A DNA stretch of 22,569 nt from HGM12587 sp964561705 (GCA_964561705.1 CAZLQJ010000025.1:1-22569), one strand, 5' to 3'; shown: positions 8,586 to 17,134, numbered from the stretch's first letter. A program made the numbers and translations. Notes: a model not told the origin generated them from the sequence alone.

Positions 8586-9440
8586 TTGAAAAAAAAGCAG
8601 ATGATTGGTCTGGCTGCTGGTGTGGTAGTTGTTGCATTGGCAGGAACGACAATTTATCATAATCATAAAAAGACAGAAACCTCCAAAATTTTGGAGGTTA
8701 TTGACGGTTATAAGGGGTATAACCGCGTTGTATCTCAGGAGGAATATGAGTTTTACCAATATTTTGTAGAACGGGATTTGCCGAATGGGACAAGCGAAGA
8801 AGAACTTAAAACCCGAACAGAAGCCTATATTCAGAAAGTGAATGCGGTATTTTATCTGGGAAATGAACTGGGACTTACAGATCCATATTCCTTTGAAAAC
8901 TTGAAACTTCGACTGGAACAGGAAAATACGGAACGTCAGTTGAAACTGGAGCATGGAGAAGTGGTATATGGACTTCAGCAGTTTTCCCTGGAAACGTATT
9001 TTCAGTATGAATTGGAAAATACGGAGACCATGATCTATCAATATTTAGAAGGAAATATGGATAACAGACTTTATGAGCAGGCAGAAGCATATTACGAGGA
9101 AAATAAAGAAATTTTCCGAAGTCTAGAAGAGATTACGTTTGAAGCGACTGTTGATGGAGAAACTTCTGAAGTTACAGCAGATGCAGAACAGCTTCGTCTG
9201 CTGGATAAATCGGATATGGGACTGGCAGATTTCTTGAATTCTGCCAAAATTGGCGACGAATATCAGGATGTGATGAATTATCAGGAACGATATATTGTTG
9301 TGAAGGATATTGTATATTCTGAAGATGGATTTGAAAATAATAAGCAAATTGCAGTTTATTATTATATTCGTGAAGAACTGTATCCGTCCATCATTGGTAC
9401 CGTGATTACCAATAATCCGGTTACATTTGAAAAAAACTAA
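8586..9440 (+). CDS. Membrane-anchored PrsA/SurA-like helical protein, putative dedicated chaperone for the beta-helix enzymes
   Basis: 284 aa from a TTG start, or 291 aa from ATG 8565. TTG is preferred because AGTGGTGAT lies at good spacing before it, while the ATG has no ribosome site and sits almost on the predicted transcript start. KKKQMIGLAAGVVVVALAGTTIYH forms one N-terminal membrane segment without a lipobox Cys. The rest is charged and mostly helical. A helix AEAYYEENKEIF followed by the strand ITFEATVDGE resembles the PrsA/SurA boundary between the helical domain and the parvulin domain, but the isomerase part looks short and degenerate. It lies 42 bases before SLH paralogue 2. In known GH136 systems the enzyme LnbX needs a partner, LnbY, to fold; this gene could play that role. 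Functional call is inference. Confidence 0.65.
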   Translation: MKKKQMIGLAAGVVVVALAGTTIYHNHKKTETSKILEVIDGYKGYNRVVSQEEYEFYQYFVERDLPNGTSEEELKTRTEAYIQKVNAVFYLGNELGLTDPYSFENLKLRLEQENTERQLKLEHGEVVYGLQQFSLETYFQYELENTETMIYQYLEGNMDNRLYEQAEAYYEENKEIFRSLEEITFEATVDGETSEVTADAEQLRLLDKSDMGLADFLNSAKIGDEYQDVMNYQERYIVVKDIVYSEDGFENNKQIAVYYYIREELYPSIIGTVITNNPVTFEKN

Positions 9441-9453
9441 GCTTGCTTAGTTT
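9434..9453 (+). other. Intercistronic hairpin at the foldase stop codon
   Basis: AAACTAA (9434-9440, containing the TAA stop) pairs with TTAGTTT (9447-9453), plus one or two further pairs around a very small loop. No T run follows, so it is a weak terminator at best. It may instead tune the ratio of chaperone to enzyme or protect an mRNA end. Confidence 0.5.
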
Positions 9454-9482
9454 AAAAATAAAAAAGGGGGAAAAGAAAGCAT

Positions 9483-12400
9483 ATGTTGAAAAAGAACTAT
9501 GTGAAACGTATAATGGCGGGAATTCTGGCCGCTGTTATGACGATGACGACTGCCTGGTCCGGCGCGGGAACCGTGTTGAACGTAGAAGCAGCGTCAACTT
9601 ATGAAGCCCAGAATCTTTTAGTTAACCCAGATTTTGAAGAAAGTACTGCTTTTGGTGCAGCAGGAAAATCACATCTGGGAAATTGGTTCGCATGGCAGAG
9701 TGCAGCAAAAACGACGGATGTAGTACATGGCGGTACTACAGCAGCGAAATTTACTGCAAATGATTCTGCACTGGAACAGGATATCGAGGGAGATGATCTG
9801 GTACAGGGGATGACTTATGTTTACACTGTATGGGCAAAATTAAGCAAGGATATTGCAGAAGGATCTCGGACCCATTCCGTTGGTGTAAAAAATTATGGCG
9901 GAACTGAATTAAAACAATTTGTGACATCTTCTGAATGGAAGAAGTATGAAATTGAGTTTGTTTACAATGGAAATTCAGATCCTCGTGTTTATGGCTATAT
10001 TGGCACGCATAATGGTGCGGATCTGTATATTGATGATGCATCTGTAACAGCCAAGGGAGAAATTGAACGTGCAAGTATCGAAAATGGGAAACTTACAGTG
10101 AAATTTGCAGATACTTTCACAGGAACACCTGCTACAAGCGATTTTACAGCAAATTATAAAGTTGCTGAAGAAACAGCAAATGCTTTGACATGGACAGATG
10201 GAAGTGCATGGAATGCAGATACCAAAACCATGACATTAAACTTTGCACCGGTTGCTGCAAAAGCAGTTGCTCAGACTGTTACGGTAAACCTGACTTATGG
10301 AACTATGACGATTACTGTAGATTATACAGTGGATGCCAACGGTGAGGAAGTGGTTACAGCAAATCTTGTTTCTGTATCTGCTGAAAACGGAAGTGTTCAG
10401 GCAGTATTAGATCAGGTGCCGACAGTTGCTCCGAAAATGGATGATTTCACCTGGGAATACAAAATGGGAGATGGAGAGTACAAAGCACTTTCTGTAGATG
10501 GTTTTGTATTTAATTCGGAAACCAAGACTGTGTCTGCAACATTTGGTGATTTCCGCAGTACAACAGCTACAACGGTAACTGTAAAAGTAACTTATGAAAC
10601 AGTATCTAAGGAAGCTTCTTTTGACCTTGCTGCAACAACAGCAAGCACCTACTATGTGGATGCAACCAATGGTAATGATGCAAATGATGGTTTGTCAGAA
10701 GAAAAAGCATTAAGAAGCATTGCTCAGCTGAACAAGATTACTTTCCTTCCGGGAGATCAGATCCTGTTCAAAAAAGGTGAAACTTTTGTAGGATGTTTTA
10801 AACCACAGGGCTCTGGTAGTGAAGGTGCTCCAATTACAATCGGAAGCTATGGTACAGGGGATCAAAGACCTGTATTACAGCCGGGTGCAGACTGGACAGT
10901 TACACATGTAATGAGTGCCAATGCAATGGTAAAAAATGCGAAAGTAAATTATGTATTACAGTTCTATAATGTAGAATATTGGGAAGTAAGTGATCTTGAA
11001 ATTTACGATCCAAATTCGGAAGCATATCTTACCAAAGGATCAGATAAGTATATTGGAAATTCTGCAAATGATGTATACCGCAGTGGTATCACCATTCAGG
11101 CAGAAGATATCGGAACATTGGAACATATCTATGTTGACAATGTAATCGTTCATGGCTTCCATGGACCGGGAACAAACATTGGTAAAACTTCCGGTGGTAT
11201 CACCATGAATATTATTACAAACGCGGAAAGAAACCGCGCAAACTCAACACCTACACAGATTAACGATATTCGTATCACAAACTGTGAAATCTATGATGTG
11301 GGACGAAGCGGAATTAACTTCTTAACACCATGGTCTTTCCGTACAGACGAAAAATGGGGACCATTTGGTTATGGTACCAGAGGATATGATTATCTTCCAT
11401 ATGAAGATTTCTACATGGGAAATAACTACATCCATGATATCGATGGTGATGGAACGATCATTGACAACTGTGCAAATGCAGTTTCCGAATATAACCTTGT
11501 TACAAGATGTAGTTTAAGACCGGCCACAGAAGGCGGCGGAGCAGCCGTAGGTCTCTTTAACTGGAACTCAGATGATACCTATTTCCAGTTTAACGAAGTT
11601 TATGATGTACGTCTTGGTGTTGGATCAAGTGCATCAAATGATGGTCAGGGTATTGAAATTGATGCATTAAATGACCGCACATGGGTTCAGTACAACTATG
11701 TACATGATAATATGGGTGGCTTCATGATGCTTTGTAATGTAGGTGACGGCTATCGAAGCTTCGACGGTATCGTCCGTTACAACATCAGCCAGAATGATTA
11801 TGCACATCCAAGACAGGGATTGTTTGATATTTATTCTGCAAACTATGGAACAGAGATTTACAATAATACCTTCTATTTCACAAAAGACAGAACTTTAAAA
11901 GATGATGGAGAGTTATTCCTCTTCAGTGCTGTCGCAGCATATGAACCAATGAAGTTCTATAACAATATTTTCTACTATGCCGGAGAAACACCTGTAGTGG
12001 CAAATAAATTCGGTGATGAGGCCATTGACTGGCAGAGTAACATTTTCTATGGATTTGCAAATCTTCCAGAAAATGACAATGAAAATGCACCAAATATCAG
12101 CGCGGATCCAAAAGTCGTAAATATCGGACAGGGCGGAACTGGTACAGCTCCTGGAAAAATGCCGGATCTTTCCTGCTATTATCTCCAGGATGATTCGCCA
12201 GCAATCAATGCCGGTGTTCCACTTAAAAATAATGGATCCAGAGACTTCTTTGGAAATAAAGTAACAGGTATTCCAGATGTCGGCGCTTATGAAACAGGAA
12301 GCGTGGTATTGAAACTTCTTTCTATGACATCTGATATTTTAGTATCACAGGATGAACGTATAATTACAGTCACAGATCTTGCAAAAGTAACTACTGAGAA

Positions 12401-13895
12401 ATTGTTAGACAATCTTTGTTATGAAGATGGTGTTACCGTTTCTGTAAAACGTGGTACAAGAGAACTTGCAGATGGTGTCAGAGTTGCAGATGGAGATGTG
12501 GTAACTGCACAGTATAAAGTTCAGAAAATTTCCTATACAGTAAAGGTGGTAGAAGCAGAAAAGAGTGAAGTTGTACCTGTAGAACATTTGAATGCAACCG
12601 CAGGATCTCAGGAAACATCTTCTGAAAACAATGCGGCAGCAAATGCAATTGATGGAAATATTGGAACAATTTGGCATACATCATGGAGTGGCGCTGCGGA
12701 AGCAGATCGTTATCTGACCTTGGAAATCAAGGATGGTTATGAATATGATCTTTCAGGATATGTTTATACACCAAGAACAGGTGCGAAAAATGGTACTATC
12801 ACAAAATATGAAATCCTCGTAAGTGATGACAACGCTACATGGAAGAGTGTGGCATCCGGAGACTGGACGTTGGATGACAGTGCAAAAACAGTAAGATTTG
12901 ATAAGACTGTGAAAGCGAAATATGTGAAGCTTCTTGCGGTTGCAGGAGTAGGAAATTATGCATCTGCAGCGGAGGTCAGACTTCTTGGAACACTTATTGA
13001 TACAGAGGCACCGACAGCTCCAACTGTAACATCTGCAAATGTAAAAGCAAACAGTGTAGAAATTCAGTGGACAGAAGCTAATGATAATCATAAGGTAACA
13101 GATTACTTTATGATGCTTGATGGCAAGGAATTTGCTGTATTTGATCCGGATGTACTTTCTTATAAAGTAGAAGGACTTGAAAAAAATACAGTTTATCAAT
13201 TTGAGATTTATGCAGTAGATGAAGTAGGAAATCGTTCAGAGGCAGGCAAAGTAACTGTAACCACACTTGATGAAGAAGATCCTTCTGAAAAACCTTCAGA
13301 AAAAGATCCTGTAACATCCGTGTTCACAGATGTTGAAAGTGGAAAATGGTATGTGGATGCTGTACAGTACGTATACAACACAGATCTGATGTCAGGTTTC
13401 CAGGATCAATTTACACCGGAAGCAAATATGTCAAGAGCTATGGTTGTAACCACACTTTACAGAATGGAAGGTTCTCCAGAAGTAACTGATTACAGTGCAT
13501 ATCTTGCATTCAAGGATGTAAAAGCAGATGACTGGTATGCGGATGCAGTTGCATGGGCATTAAATAATGACATTGCAACAGGTGATCCTGTGAACCAGAA
13601 ATTTAATCCAAATGCCAATGTAACTAGAGAACAGCTGGCAGCATTCTTGTATAGATATACTAAATTCCAGGGACTTTCAGTTACAGAAAAAGGAGATCTT
13701 AGCGGTATGAAGAATGCCGACAAAGTAAATACCTGGGCACTGAAAGAAATGCAGTGGGCAGTTGGAAAAGATCTCATCAGCGGTATTGCGGAAGTAAAAG
13801 ACAATCAGATCGTAGCGCGCGATCTTGCACCACAGGGCAACGCAACCAGAGCGCAGATGGCAACCATCTTACAGAGATATTGCGAAGGAAAATAG
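9483..13895 (+). CDS. Secreted SLH-anchored parallel beta-helix protein, putative GH136-like glycosidase (paralogue 2)
   Basis: 1470 aa, closely similar to the 4320 gene along its length. Modules: signal peptide 1-36; CBM4/9-like 43-190; Ig-like 191-285; a second Ig-like copy about 293-387 that paralogue 1 lacks; beta-helix about 389-937 (YYVDATNGNDANDG to DFFGNK...DVGAYE); unnamed beta domain 940-1022; F5/8 type C 1033-1171; fibronectin III 1175-1262; a short Pro/Glu/Ser linker 1263-1277; three SLH repeats from 1281. The putative catalytic pair is Asp720/Asp727. A GGGGG-rich ribosome site precedes the ATG. I saw no promoter in the 42-base gap after the foldase-like gene, so it is probably expressed with it. 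Sequence differences are scattered through the helix, so the paralogues may prefer different glycans. Substrate unknown. Confidence 0.85.
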   Translation: MLKKNYVKRIMAGILAAVMTMTTAWSGAGTVLNVEAASTYEAQNLLVNPDFEESTAFGAAGKSHLGNWFAWQSAAKTTDVVHGGTTAAKFTANDSALEQDIEGDDLVQGMTYVYTVWAKLSKDIAEGSRTHSVGVKNYGGTELKQFVTSSEWKKYEIEFVYNGNSDPRVYGYIGTHNGADLYIDDASVTAKGEIERASIENGKLTVKFADTFTGTPATSDFTANYKVAEETANALTWTDGSAWNADTKTMTLNFAPVAAKAVAQTVTVNLTYGTMTITVDYTVDANGEEVVTANLVSVSAENGSVQAVLDQVPTVAPKMDDFTWEYKMGDGEYKALSVDGFVFNSETKTVSATFGDFRSTTATTVTVKVTYETVSKEASFDLAATTASTYYVDATNGNDANDGLSEEKALRSIAQLNKITFLPGDQILFKKGETFVGCFKPQGSGSEGAPITIGSYGTGDQRPVLQPGADWTVTHVMSANAMVKNAKVNYVLQFYNVEYWEVSDLEIYDPNSEAYLTKGSDKYIGNSANDVYRSGITIQAEDIGTLEHIYVDNVIVHGFHGPGTNIGKTSGGITMNIITNAERNRANSTPTQINDIRITNCEIYDVGRSGINFLTPWSFRTDEKWGPFGYGTRGYDYLPYEDFYMGNNYIHDIDGDGTIIDNCANAVSEYNLVTRCSLRPATEGGGAAVGLFNWNSDDTYFQFNEVYDVRLGVGSSASNDGQGIEIDALNDRTWVQYNYVHDNMGGFMMLCNVGDGYRSFDGIVRYNISQNDYAHPRQGLFDIYSANYGTEIYNNTFYFTKDRTLKDDGELFLFSAVAAYEPMKFYNNIFYYAGETPVVANKFGDEAIDWQSNIFYGFANLPENDNENAPNISADPKVVNIGQGGTGTAPGKMPDLSCYYLQDDSPAINAGVPLKNNGSRDFFGNKVTGIPDVGAYETGSVVLKLLSMTSDILVSQDERIITVTDLAKVTTEKLLDNLCYEDGVTVSVKRGTRELADGVRVADGDVVTAQYKVQKISYTVKVVEAEKSEVVPVEHLNATAGSQETSSENNAAANAIDGNIGTIWHTSWSGAAEADRYLTLEIKDGYEYDLSGYVYTPRTGAKNGTITKYEILVSDDNATWKSVASGDWTLDDSAKTVRFDKTVKAKYVKLLAVAGVGNYASAAEVRLLGTLIDTEAPTAPTVTSANVKANSVEIQWTEANDNHKVTDYFMMLDGKEFAVFDPDVLSYKVEGLEKNTVYQFEIYAVDEVGNRSEAGKVTVTTLDEEDPSEKPSEKDPVTSVFTDVESGKWYVDAVQYVYNTDLMSGFQDQFTPEANMSRAMVVTTLYRMEGSPEVTDYSAYLAFKDVKADDWYADAVAWALNNDIATGDPVNQKFNPNANVTREQLAAFLYRYTKFQGLSVTEKGDLSGMKNADKVNTWALKEMQWAVGKDLISGIAEVKDNQIVARDLAPQGNATRAQMATILQRYCEGK

Positions 13896-13915
13896 TATAA
13901 TACGTTGATACTCAC

Positions 13916-13948
13916 AAAGGGCAGGGTCGTAGGACTCTGCTCTTTTTT
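13916..13948 (+). terminator. Intrinsic terminator after SLH paralogue 2
   Basis: The arm 13916-13928 pairs with the arm starting at 13933 (GACTCTGCTC) around a GTAG loop, with wobbles, and ends in six T's (13943-13948). It is similar in position and core sequence to the terminators at 199 and 8449. Confidence 0.85.
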
Positions 13949-13966
13949 GTAAATTTAAAATAGTAC

Positions 13967-13995
13967 TGGACAGGGGTTGCAAAATGTGATATTTT
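13967..13995 (+). promoter_or_regulatory. Probable promoter of the PTS operon
   Basis: TGGACA (13967-13972) and TATTTT (13990-13995) are spaced 17 bases apart. The start near 14002 would put the antiterminator target at the very 5' end of the RNA, the usual arrangement. Confidence 0.55.
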
Positions 13996-14004
13996 AATAG
14001 CCGA

Positions 14005-14040
14005 AGTATGTAACTGGTCAAGCAGGCATTAACTGACATA
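14005..14040 (+). promoter_or_regulatory. Ribonucleic antiterminator (RAT) target for the BglG/GlcT-type protein
   Basis: The segment has the RAT look: TAACTGGTCAAGCAGGCAT (14011-14029), with a closing stem TATGT (14007-14011) paired to ACATA (14036-14040). Its 3' half (14025-14040) is also the 5' arm of the following terminator, so the two folds exclude each other. The antiterminator gene lies downstream at 16297. Confidence 0.85.
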
Positions 14041-14079
14041 AATTATGATTTGAATTTATGTGCGTTAGTGCCTTTTTTT
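14025..14079 (+). terminator. Conditional terminator in the PTS leader
   Basis: A 20-base arm (14025-14044) pairs with 14053-14072, with a two-base internal mismatch and one wobble. The loop is 8 bases and seven T's follow (14073-14079). It overlaps the RAT and would close when the antiterminator protein is inactive. Confidence 0.9.
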
Positions 14080-14133
14080 GCGTCTATAAAAAAGCAAAAC
14101 GCACATAATATTCAGGAAAAGGAGTGTGTCGAT

Positions 14134-16269
14134 ATGAAAGACAAAATTTTTGGTGTACTGCAGCGTATCGGAAGATCTTTTATGCTTCCAATCGCAATTC
14201 TGCCTGTTGCAGGCCTTTTACTGGGTGTTGGTGGATCATTTACAAACGAAACAATGTTAACAACCTATGGTTTAATGGGAATCATGGGACCGGGTACGGT
14301 ATTAAATACCATCTTTACGGTAATGAGTGAAGCTGGTGATATCGTATTTGCAAACCTTCCGATCATTTTTGCGATGGGTGTAGCCATTGGTATGGCAAAA
14401 AGAGAAAAAGAAGTTGCTGCATTATCTGCAGTGATCGCCTTTTTTGTCATGCACGCATCAATCAGTGCGATGATCCAGATCAATGGAGGAACAGAAAATA
14501 TGTTAAGCGGTGCGACATCCTCTGTGTGTGGCATCACTTCTCTTCAGATGGGCGTATTCGGCGGAATTATCGTAGGTATTGGTGTTGCGGCTCTTCATAA
14601 CCGTTTTTACAAGATTGAACTTCCGCAGGTGCTTTCCTTCTTTGGAGGTACAAGATTTGTACCGATCATTTCAGCACTTGTTTATACTTGCGTTGGAATT
14701 TTAATGTTCTTTATCTGGCCTACGATCCAAGGTGCAATTTATAGCATCGGAAATCTGGTATTGGCATCCGGATATGCAGGAACCTGGGTTTATGGTTTCA
14801 TGGAACGTGCATTGATTCCGTTTGGACTTCATCATGTATTTTATCTTCCGTTCTGGCAGACAGGACTTGGCGGAACTATGGAAGTTGCAGGTGTCGTTGT
14901 AGAAGGTGCTCAGAATATTTTCTTTGCACAGCTGGCAGACCCGACAGTAGAACAGTTTGCTGTATCTGCTACACGTTTTATGTCCGGTAAATTCCCGTTA
15001 ATGATCTTTGGTCTTCCGGGAGCAGCGCTTGCAATGTATAAAACAGCAAAACCGGAAAAGAAAAAGATCGTTGAAGGTCTTTTGCTATCTGCAGCAGTAA
15101 CTTCCATGCTGACAGGTATTACAGAACCTTTGGAATTTACATTCCTTTTTGTTGCACCGGTATTATATATTATTCACTGTGTGTTTGCAGGGCTTGCATA
15201 TATGCTCATGCATGTGTTCCAGGTTGGCGTAGGGATGACGTTCTCTGGTGGTTTGATTGATATGTTCTTATTCGGAATCCTTCAGGGAAATGCAAAGACC
15301 AATTGGATCTGGATCGTGATCGTTGGCGTTGTATATTTTATTGTATATTATGTATTATTCTCTTTCCTGATCAAAAAATTTAATTATAAGACGCCGGGGC
15401 GTGAAGATGGAGAGGAAGAAGTAAAATTATATACCAGAAAAGATGTGGATGCGAAGAAAAAGGGAGAACAGAGTGCTACGGATGAGCTTTCAGCACAGAT
15501 CTGCCTGGGACTAGGCGGAAAGAAGAATATTTCTGATGTTGACTGTTGTGCAACGAGACTTCGCTGTACCGTATTTGATGCAAAACTTGTTGATGATGCT
15601 GGATTAAAGGCAACGGGCGCATCTGGTGTGATCCACAAAGGACAGGGCGTTCAGATTATATATGGACCAAGAGTTTCTGTGATCAAATCTCATTTGGAAG
15701 ATTTTCTGGCTTCTCCGGAGTCAGATCAGCTGGCTTGTGATAATGTAGCAGAAAAAACAGAGGAAAAAGTTGAAAATCATACGACAAAAAAACATGATAC
15801 TGTGGTAAAATCCTTAGTAATCAGAAGTCCATTTGATGGGATTGCTGCAGATCTTTCCACAGCTCCGGATGAGGGGTTTGCAGGAAAAATGATGGGTGAC
15901 GGTGCAGTGGTAGAACCTGTAAGTGATATGGTAAAAGCACCGGCAGATTGTGAAATTGGATTTATCTTTCCGAGTAAACATGCCATTGGATTAAAGACAG
16001 AAGATGGCATTGATCTGCTCATTCATGTGGGAATTGATACGGTTAATTTAAATGGCGAAGGCTTTGAAGTTTTGGTTGAGGAAGGACAGAAAGTTCAATG
16101 CGGAGAAAATCTTATGAAGATTGATCTGGAGTTTTTAAAGAAAAATGCACCATCTGTAGTTACACCGGTACTTTGTATGGAAATGACAGAGAAGCAGAAA
16201 ATCAAATTACTGAAAACAGGAGAAATTAAGGCAGGAGAGGAATTATTTGCAGTAGAGATTTGTGAATAA
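14134..16269 (+). CDS. PTS sugar permease EIICBA, glucose/maltose family
   Basis: 711 aa; the membrane permease and two phosphotransfer domains of a phosphoenolpyruvate PTS in one chain, importing and phosphorylating a hexose or alpha-glucoside. Order is C-B-A: EIIC 1-415 with many membrane segments, PFGLHHVFYLPFWQT (229-243) and the GITEPLEF motif (328-335); EIIB about 450-527 with DCCATRLR, the acceptor being Cys472; EIIA about 556-711 with KHAIGLK (His616) and LLIHVGIDTV (phospho-acceptor His631). The open frame extends upstream to 14050 through the terminator, but ATG 14134 is chosen because AAAAGGAG precedes it and the family starts at MKDKIFG. The sequence cannot separate glucose from maltose; the LHHVFY region leans to the maltose type. 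Next gene is its likely antiterminator. Confidence 0.9.
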   Translation: MKDKIFGVLQRIGRSFMLPIAILPVAGLLLGVGGSFTNETMLTTYGLMGIMGPGTVLNTIFTVMSEAGDIVFANLPIIFAMGVAIGMAKREKEVAALSAVIAFFVMHASISAMIQINGGTENMLSGATSSVCGITSLQMGVFGGIIVGIGVAALHNRFYKIELPQVLSFFGGTRFVPIISALVYTCVGILMFFIWPTIQGAIYSIGNLVLASGYAGTWVYGFMERALIPFGLHHVFYLPFWQTGLGGTMEVAGVVVEGAQNIFFAQLADPTVEQFAVSATRFMSGKFPLMIFGLPGAALAMYKTAKPEKKKIVEGLLLSAAVTSMLTGITEPLEFTFLFVAPVLYIIHCVFAGLAYMLMHVFQVGVGMTFSGGLIDMFLFGILQGNAKTNWIWIVIVGVVYFIVYYVLFSFLIKKFNYKTPGREDGEEEVKLYTRKDVDAKKKGEQSATDELSAQICLGLGGKKNISDVDCCATRLRCTVFDAKLVDDAGLKATGASGVIHKGQGVQIIYGPRVSVIKSHLEDFLASPESDQLACDNVAEKTEEKVENHTTKKHDTVVKSLVIRSPFDGIAADLSTAPDEGFAGKMMGDGAVVEPVSDMVKAPADCEIGFIFPSKHAIGLKTEDGIDLLIHVGIDTVNLNGEGFEVLVEEGQKVQCGENLMKIDLEFLKKNAPSVVTPVLCMEMTEKQKIKLLKTGEIKAGEELFAVEICE

Positions 16270-16296
16270 TCACCGTTTTTTGCTGAGGGAGAGTTT

Positions 16297-17130
16297 ATGT
16301 ATCGAGTTACAAAACCTTTAAATCATAATGCAGTGCTTGCGGTAAAAGAAAACAGTGCCCAGGAATATCTCATTATGGGAAAAGGAATCGGATTTGGAAA
16401 AAAAGTAAGTGAGCATATTCAATTAACAGAAGGATGCAGTGTTTATTTGATACAAAATGATGATGGACAGACCAATCGTCGAAAAATGTTGGGTGAGATG
16501 GAACCAAAATATCTGGAAACAGCTGATTTTGTGCTGAAGAAGGCAGAAGAAACTTTTGGAAAGATTGATCGAAGTATTTTGTTTTCTTTAGCAGATCACA
16601 TTGCGTTTGCTATGGAACGAATGAAAAAGGGCGAGTTTATCAGCAATCCATTGACACAGGATATTCAATTGCTTTTTTATAAGGAATATTGTGTGGCTGA
16701 AGAAGCAAAAGAGTTGCTGAAACAGATAGATGGTATTGACATTGATGAACATGAAATTGGTTATATTGCACTTCATGTCCATTCTGCAATTTGCGATGAA
16801 AATGTTTCAGGAGCTATGCAAATCGCGTCAGCTGTACGGGAATGCATTACAATGATCGAAAAAGAGGTCAAACAAAGCATTGATGTACAGAGTTTGTCCT
16901 ACAATCGTCTGATGAATCATATGAAATATATGGTTGCACGCATTTTGAGCGGAGAAAAATTAAAATTGAATATGAATCAATATATGGAACATCAGTTTCC
17001 ACAATCCTTTGTAATCGCTTCGGTTGTGTGTGATCACTTGTCACAGTATTTCAAAAAAGAAATACCGGAAAATGAACTGGGGTATCTTGCGATGCATATT
17101 GAGAGAGTATTCTCGGAGGAAACAGATTGA
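16297..17130 (+). CDS. BglG/LicT-family transcriptional antiterminator (GlcT-like)
   Basis: 277 aa; an RNA-binding protein that would hold the RAT hairpin at 14005-14040 open and stop the leader terminator forming. Domains: CAT RNA-binding 1-55 (NHNAVLAVKEN and GKGIGFGKK are typical), PRD1 about 65-170 with phosphorylatable histidines His101 and His160/His162, and PRD2 about 171-277 with His208 and His267. The conserved PRD histidines are all present, so control by HPr and by the cognate EII is expected. It starts 27 bases after the PTS gene with GAGGGAGAG as ribosome site, so it lies in the operon it controls (autoregulation). Whether to call it GlcT or LicT depends on the sugar, which is not settled. 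Confidence 0.9.
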   Translation: MYRVTKPLNHNAVLAVKENSAQEYLIMGKGIGFGKKVSEHIQLTEGCSVYLIQNDDGQTNRRKMLGEMEPKYLETADFVLKKAEETFGKIDRSILFSLADHIAFAMERMKKGEFISNPLTQDIQLLFYKEYCVAEEAKELLKQIDGIDIDEHEIGYIALHVHSAICDENVSGAMQIASAVRECITMIEKEVKQSIDVQSLSYNRLMNHMKYMVARILSGEKLKLNMNQYMEHQFPQSFVIASVVCDHLSQYFKKEIPENELGYLAMHIERVFSEETD

Positions 17131-17134
17131 TCAG

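Noticed and set aside
4320..13895. Possible CRISPR or short tandem repeat array suggested by repeated motifs
   Set aside because: The repeats are two homologous coding regions, not spaced short direct repeats.
14050..14133. Upstream extension of the PTS gene to 14050
   Set aside because: It would begin inside the terminator loop and lacks a ribosome site; the family start and a good SD support 14134.
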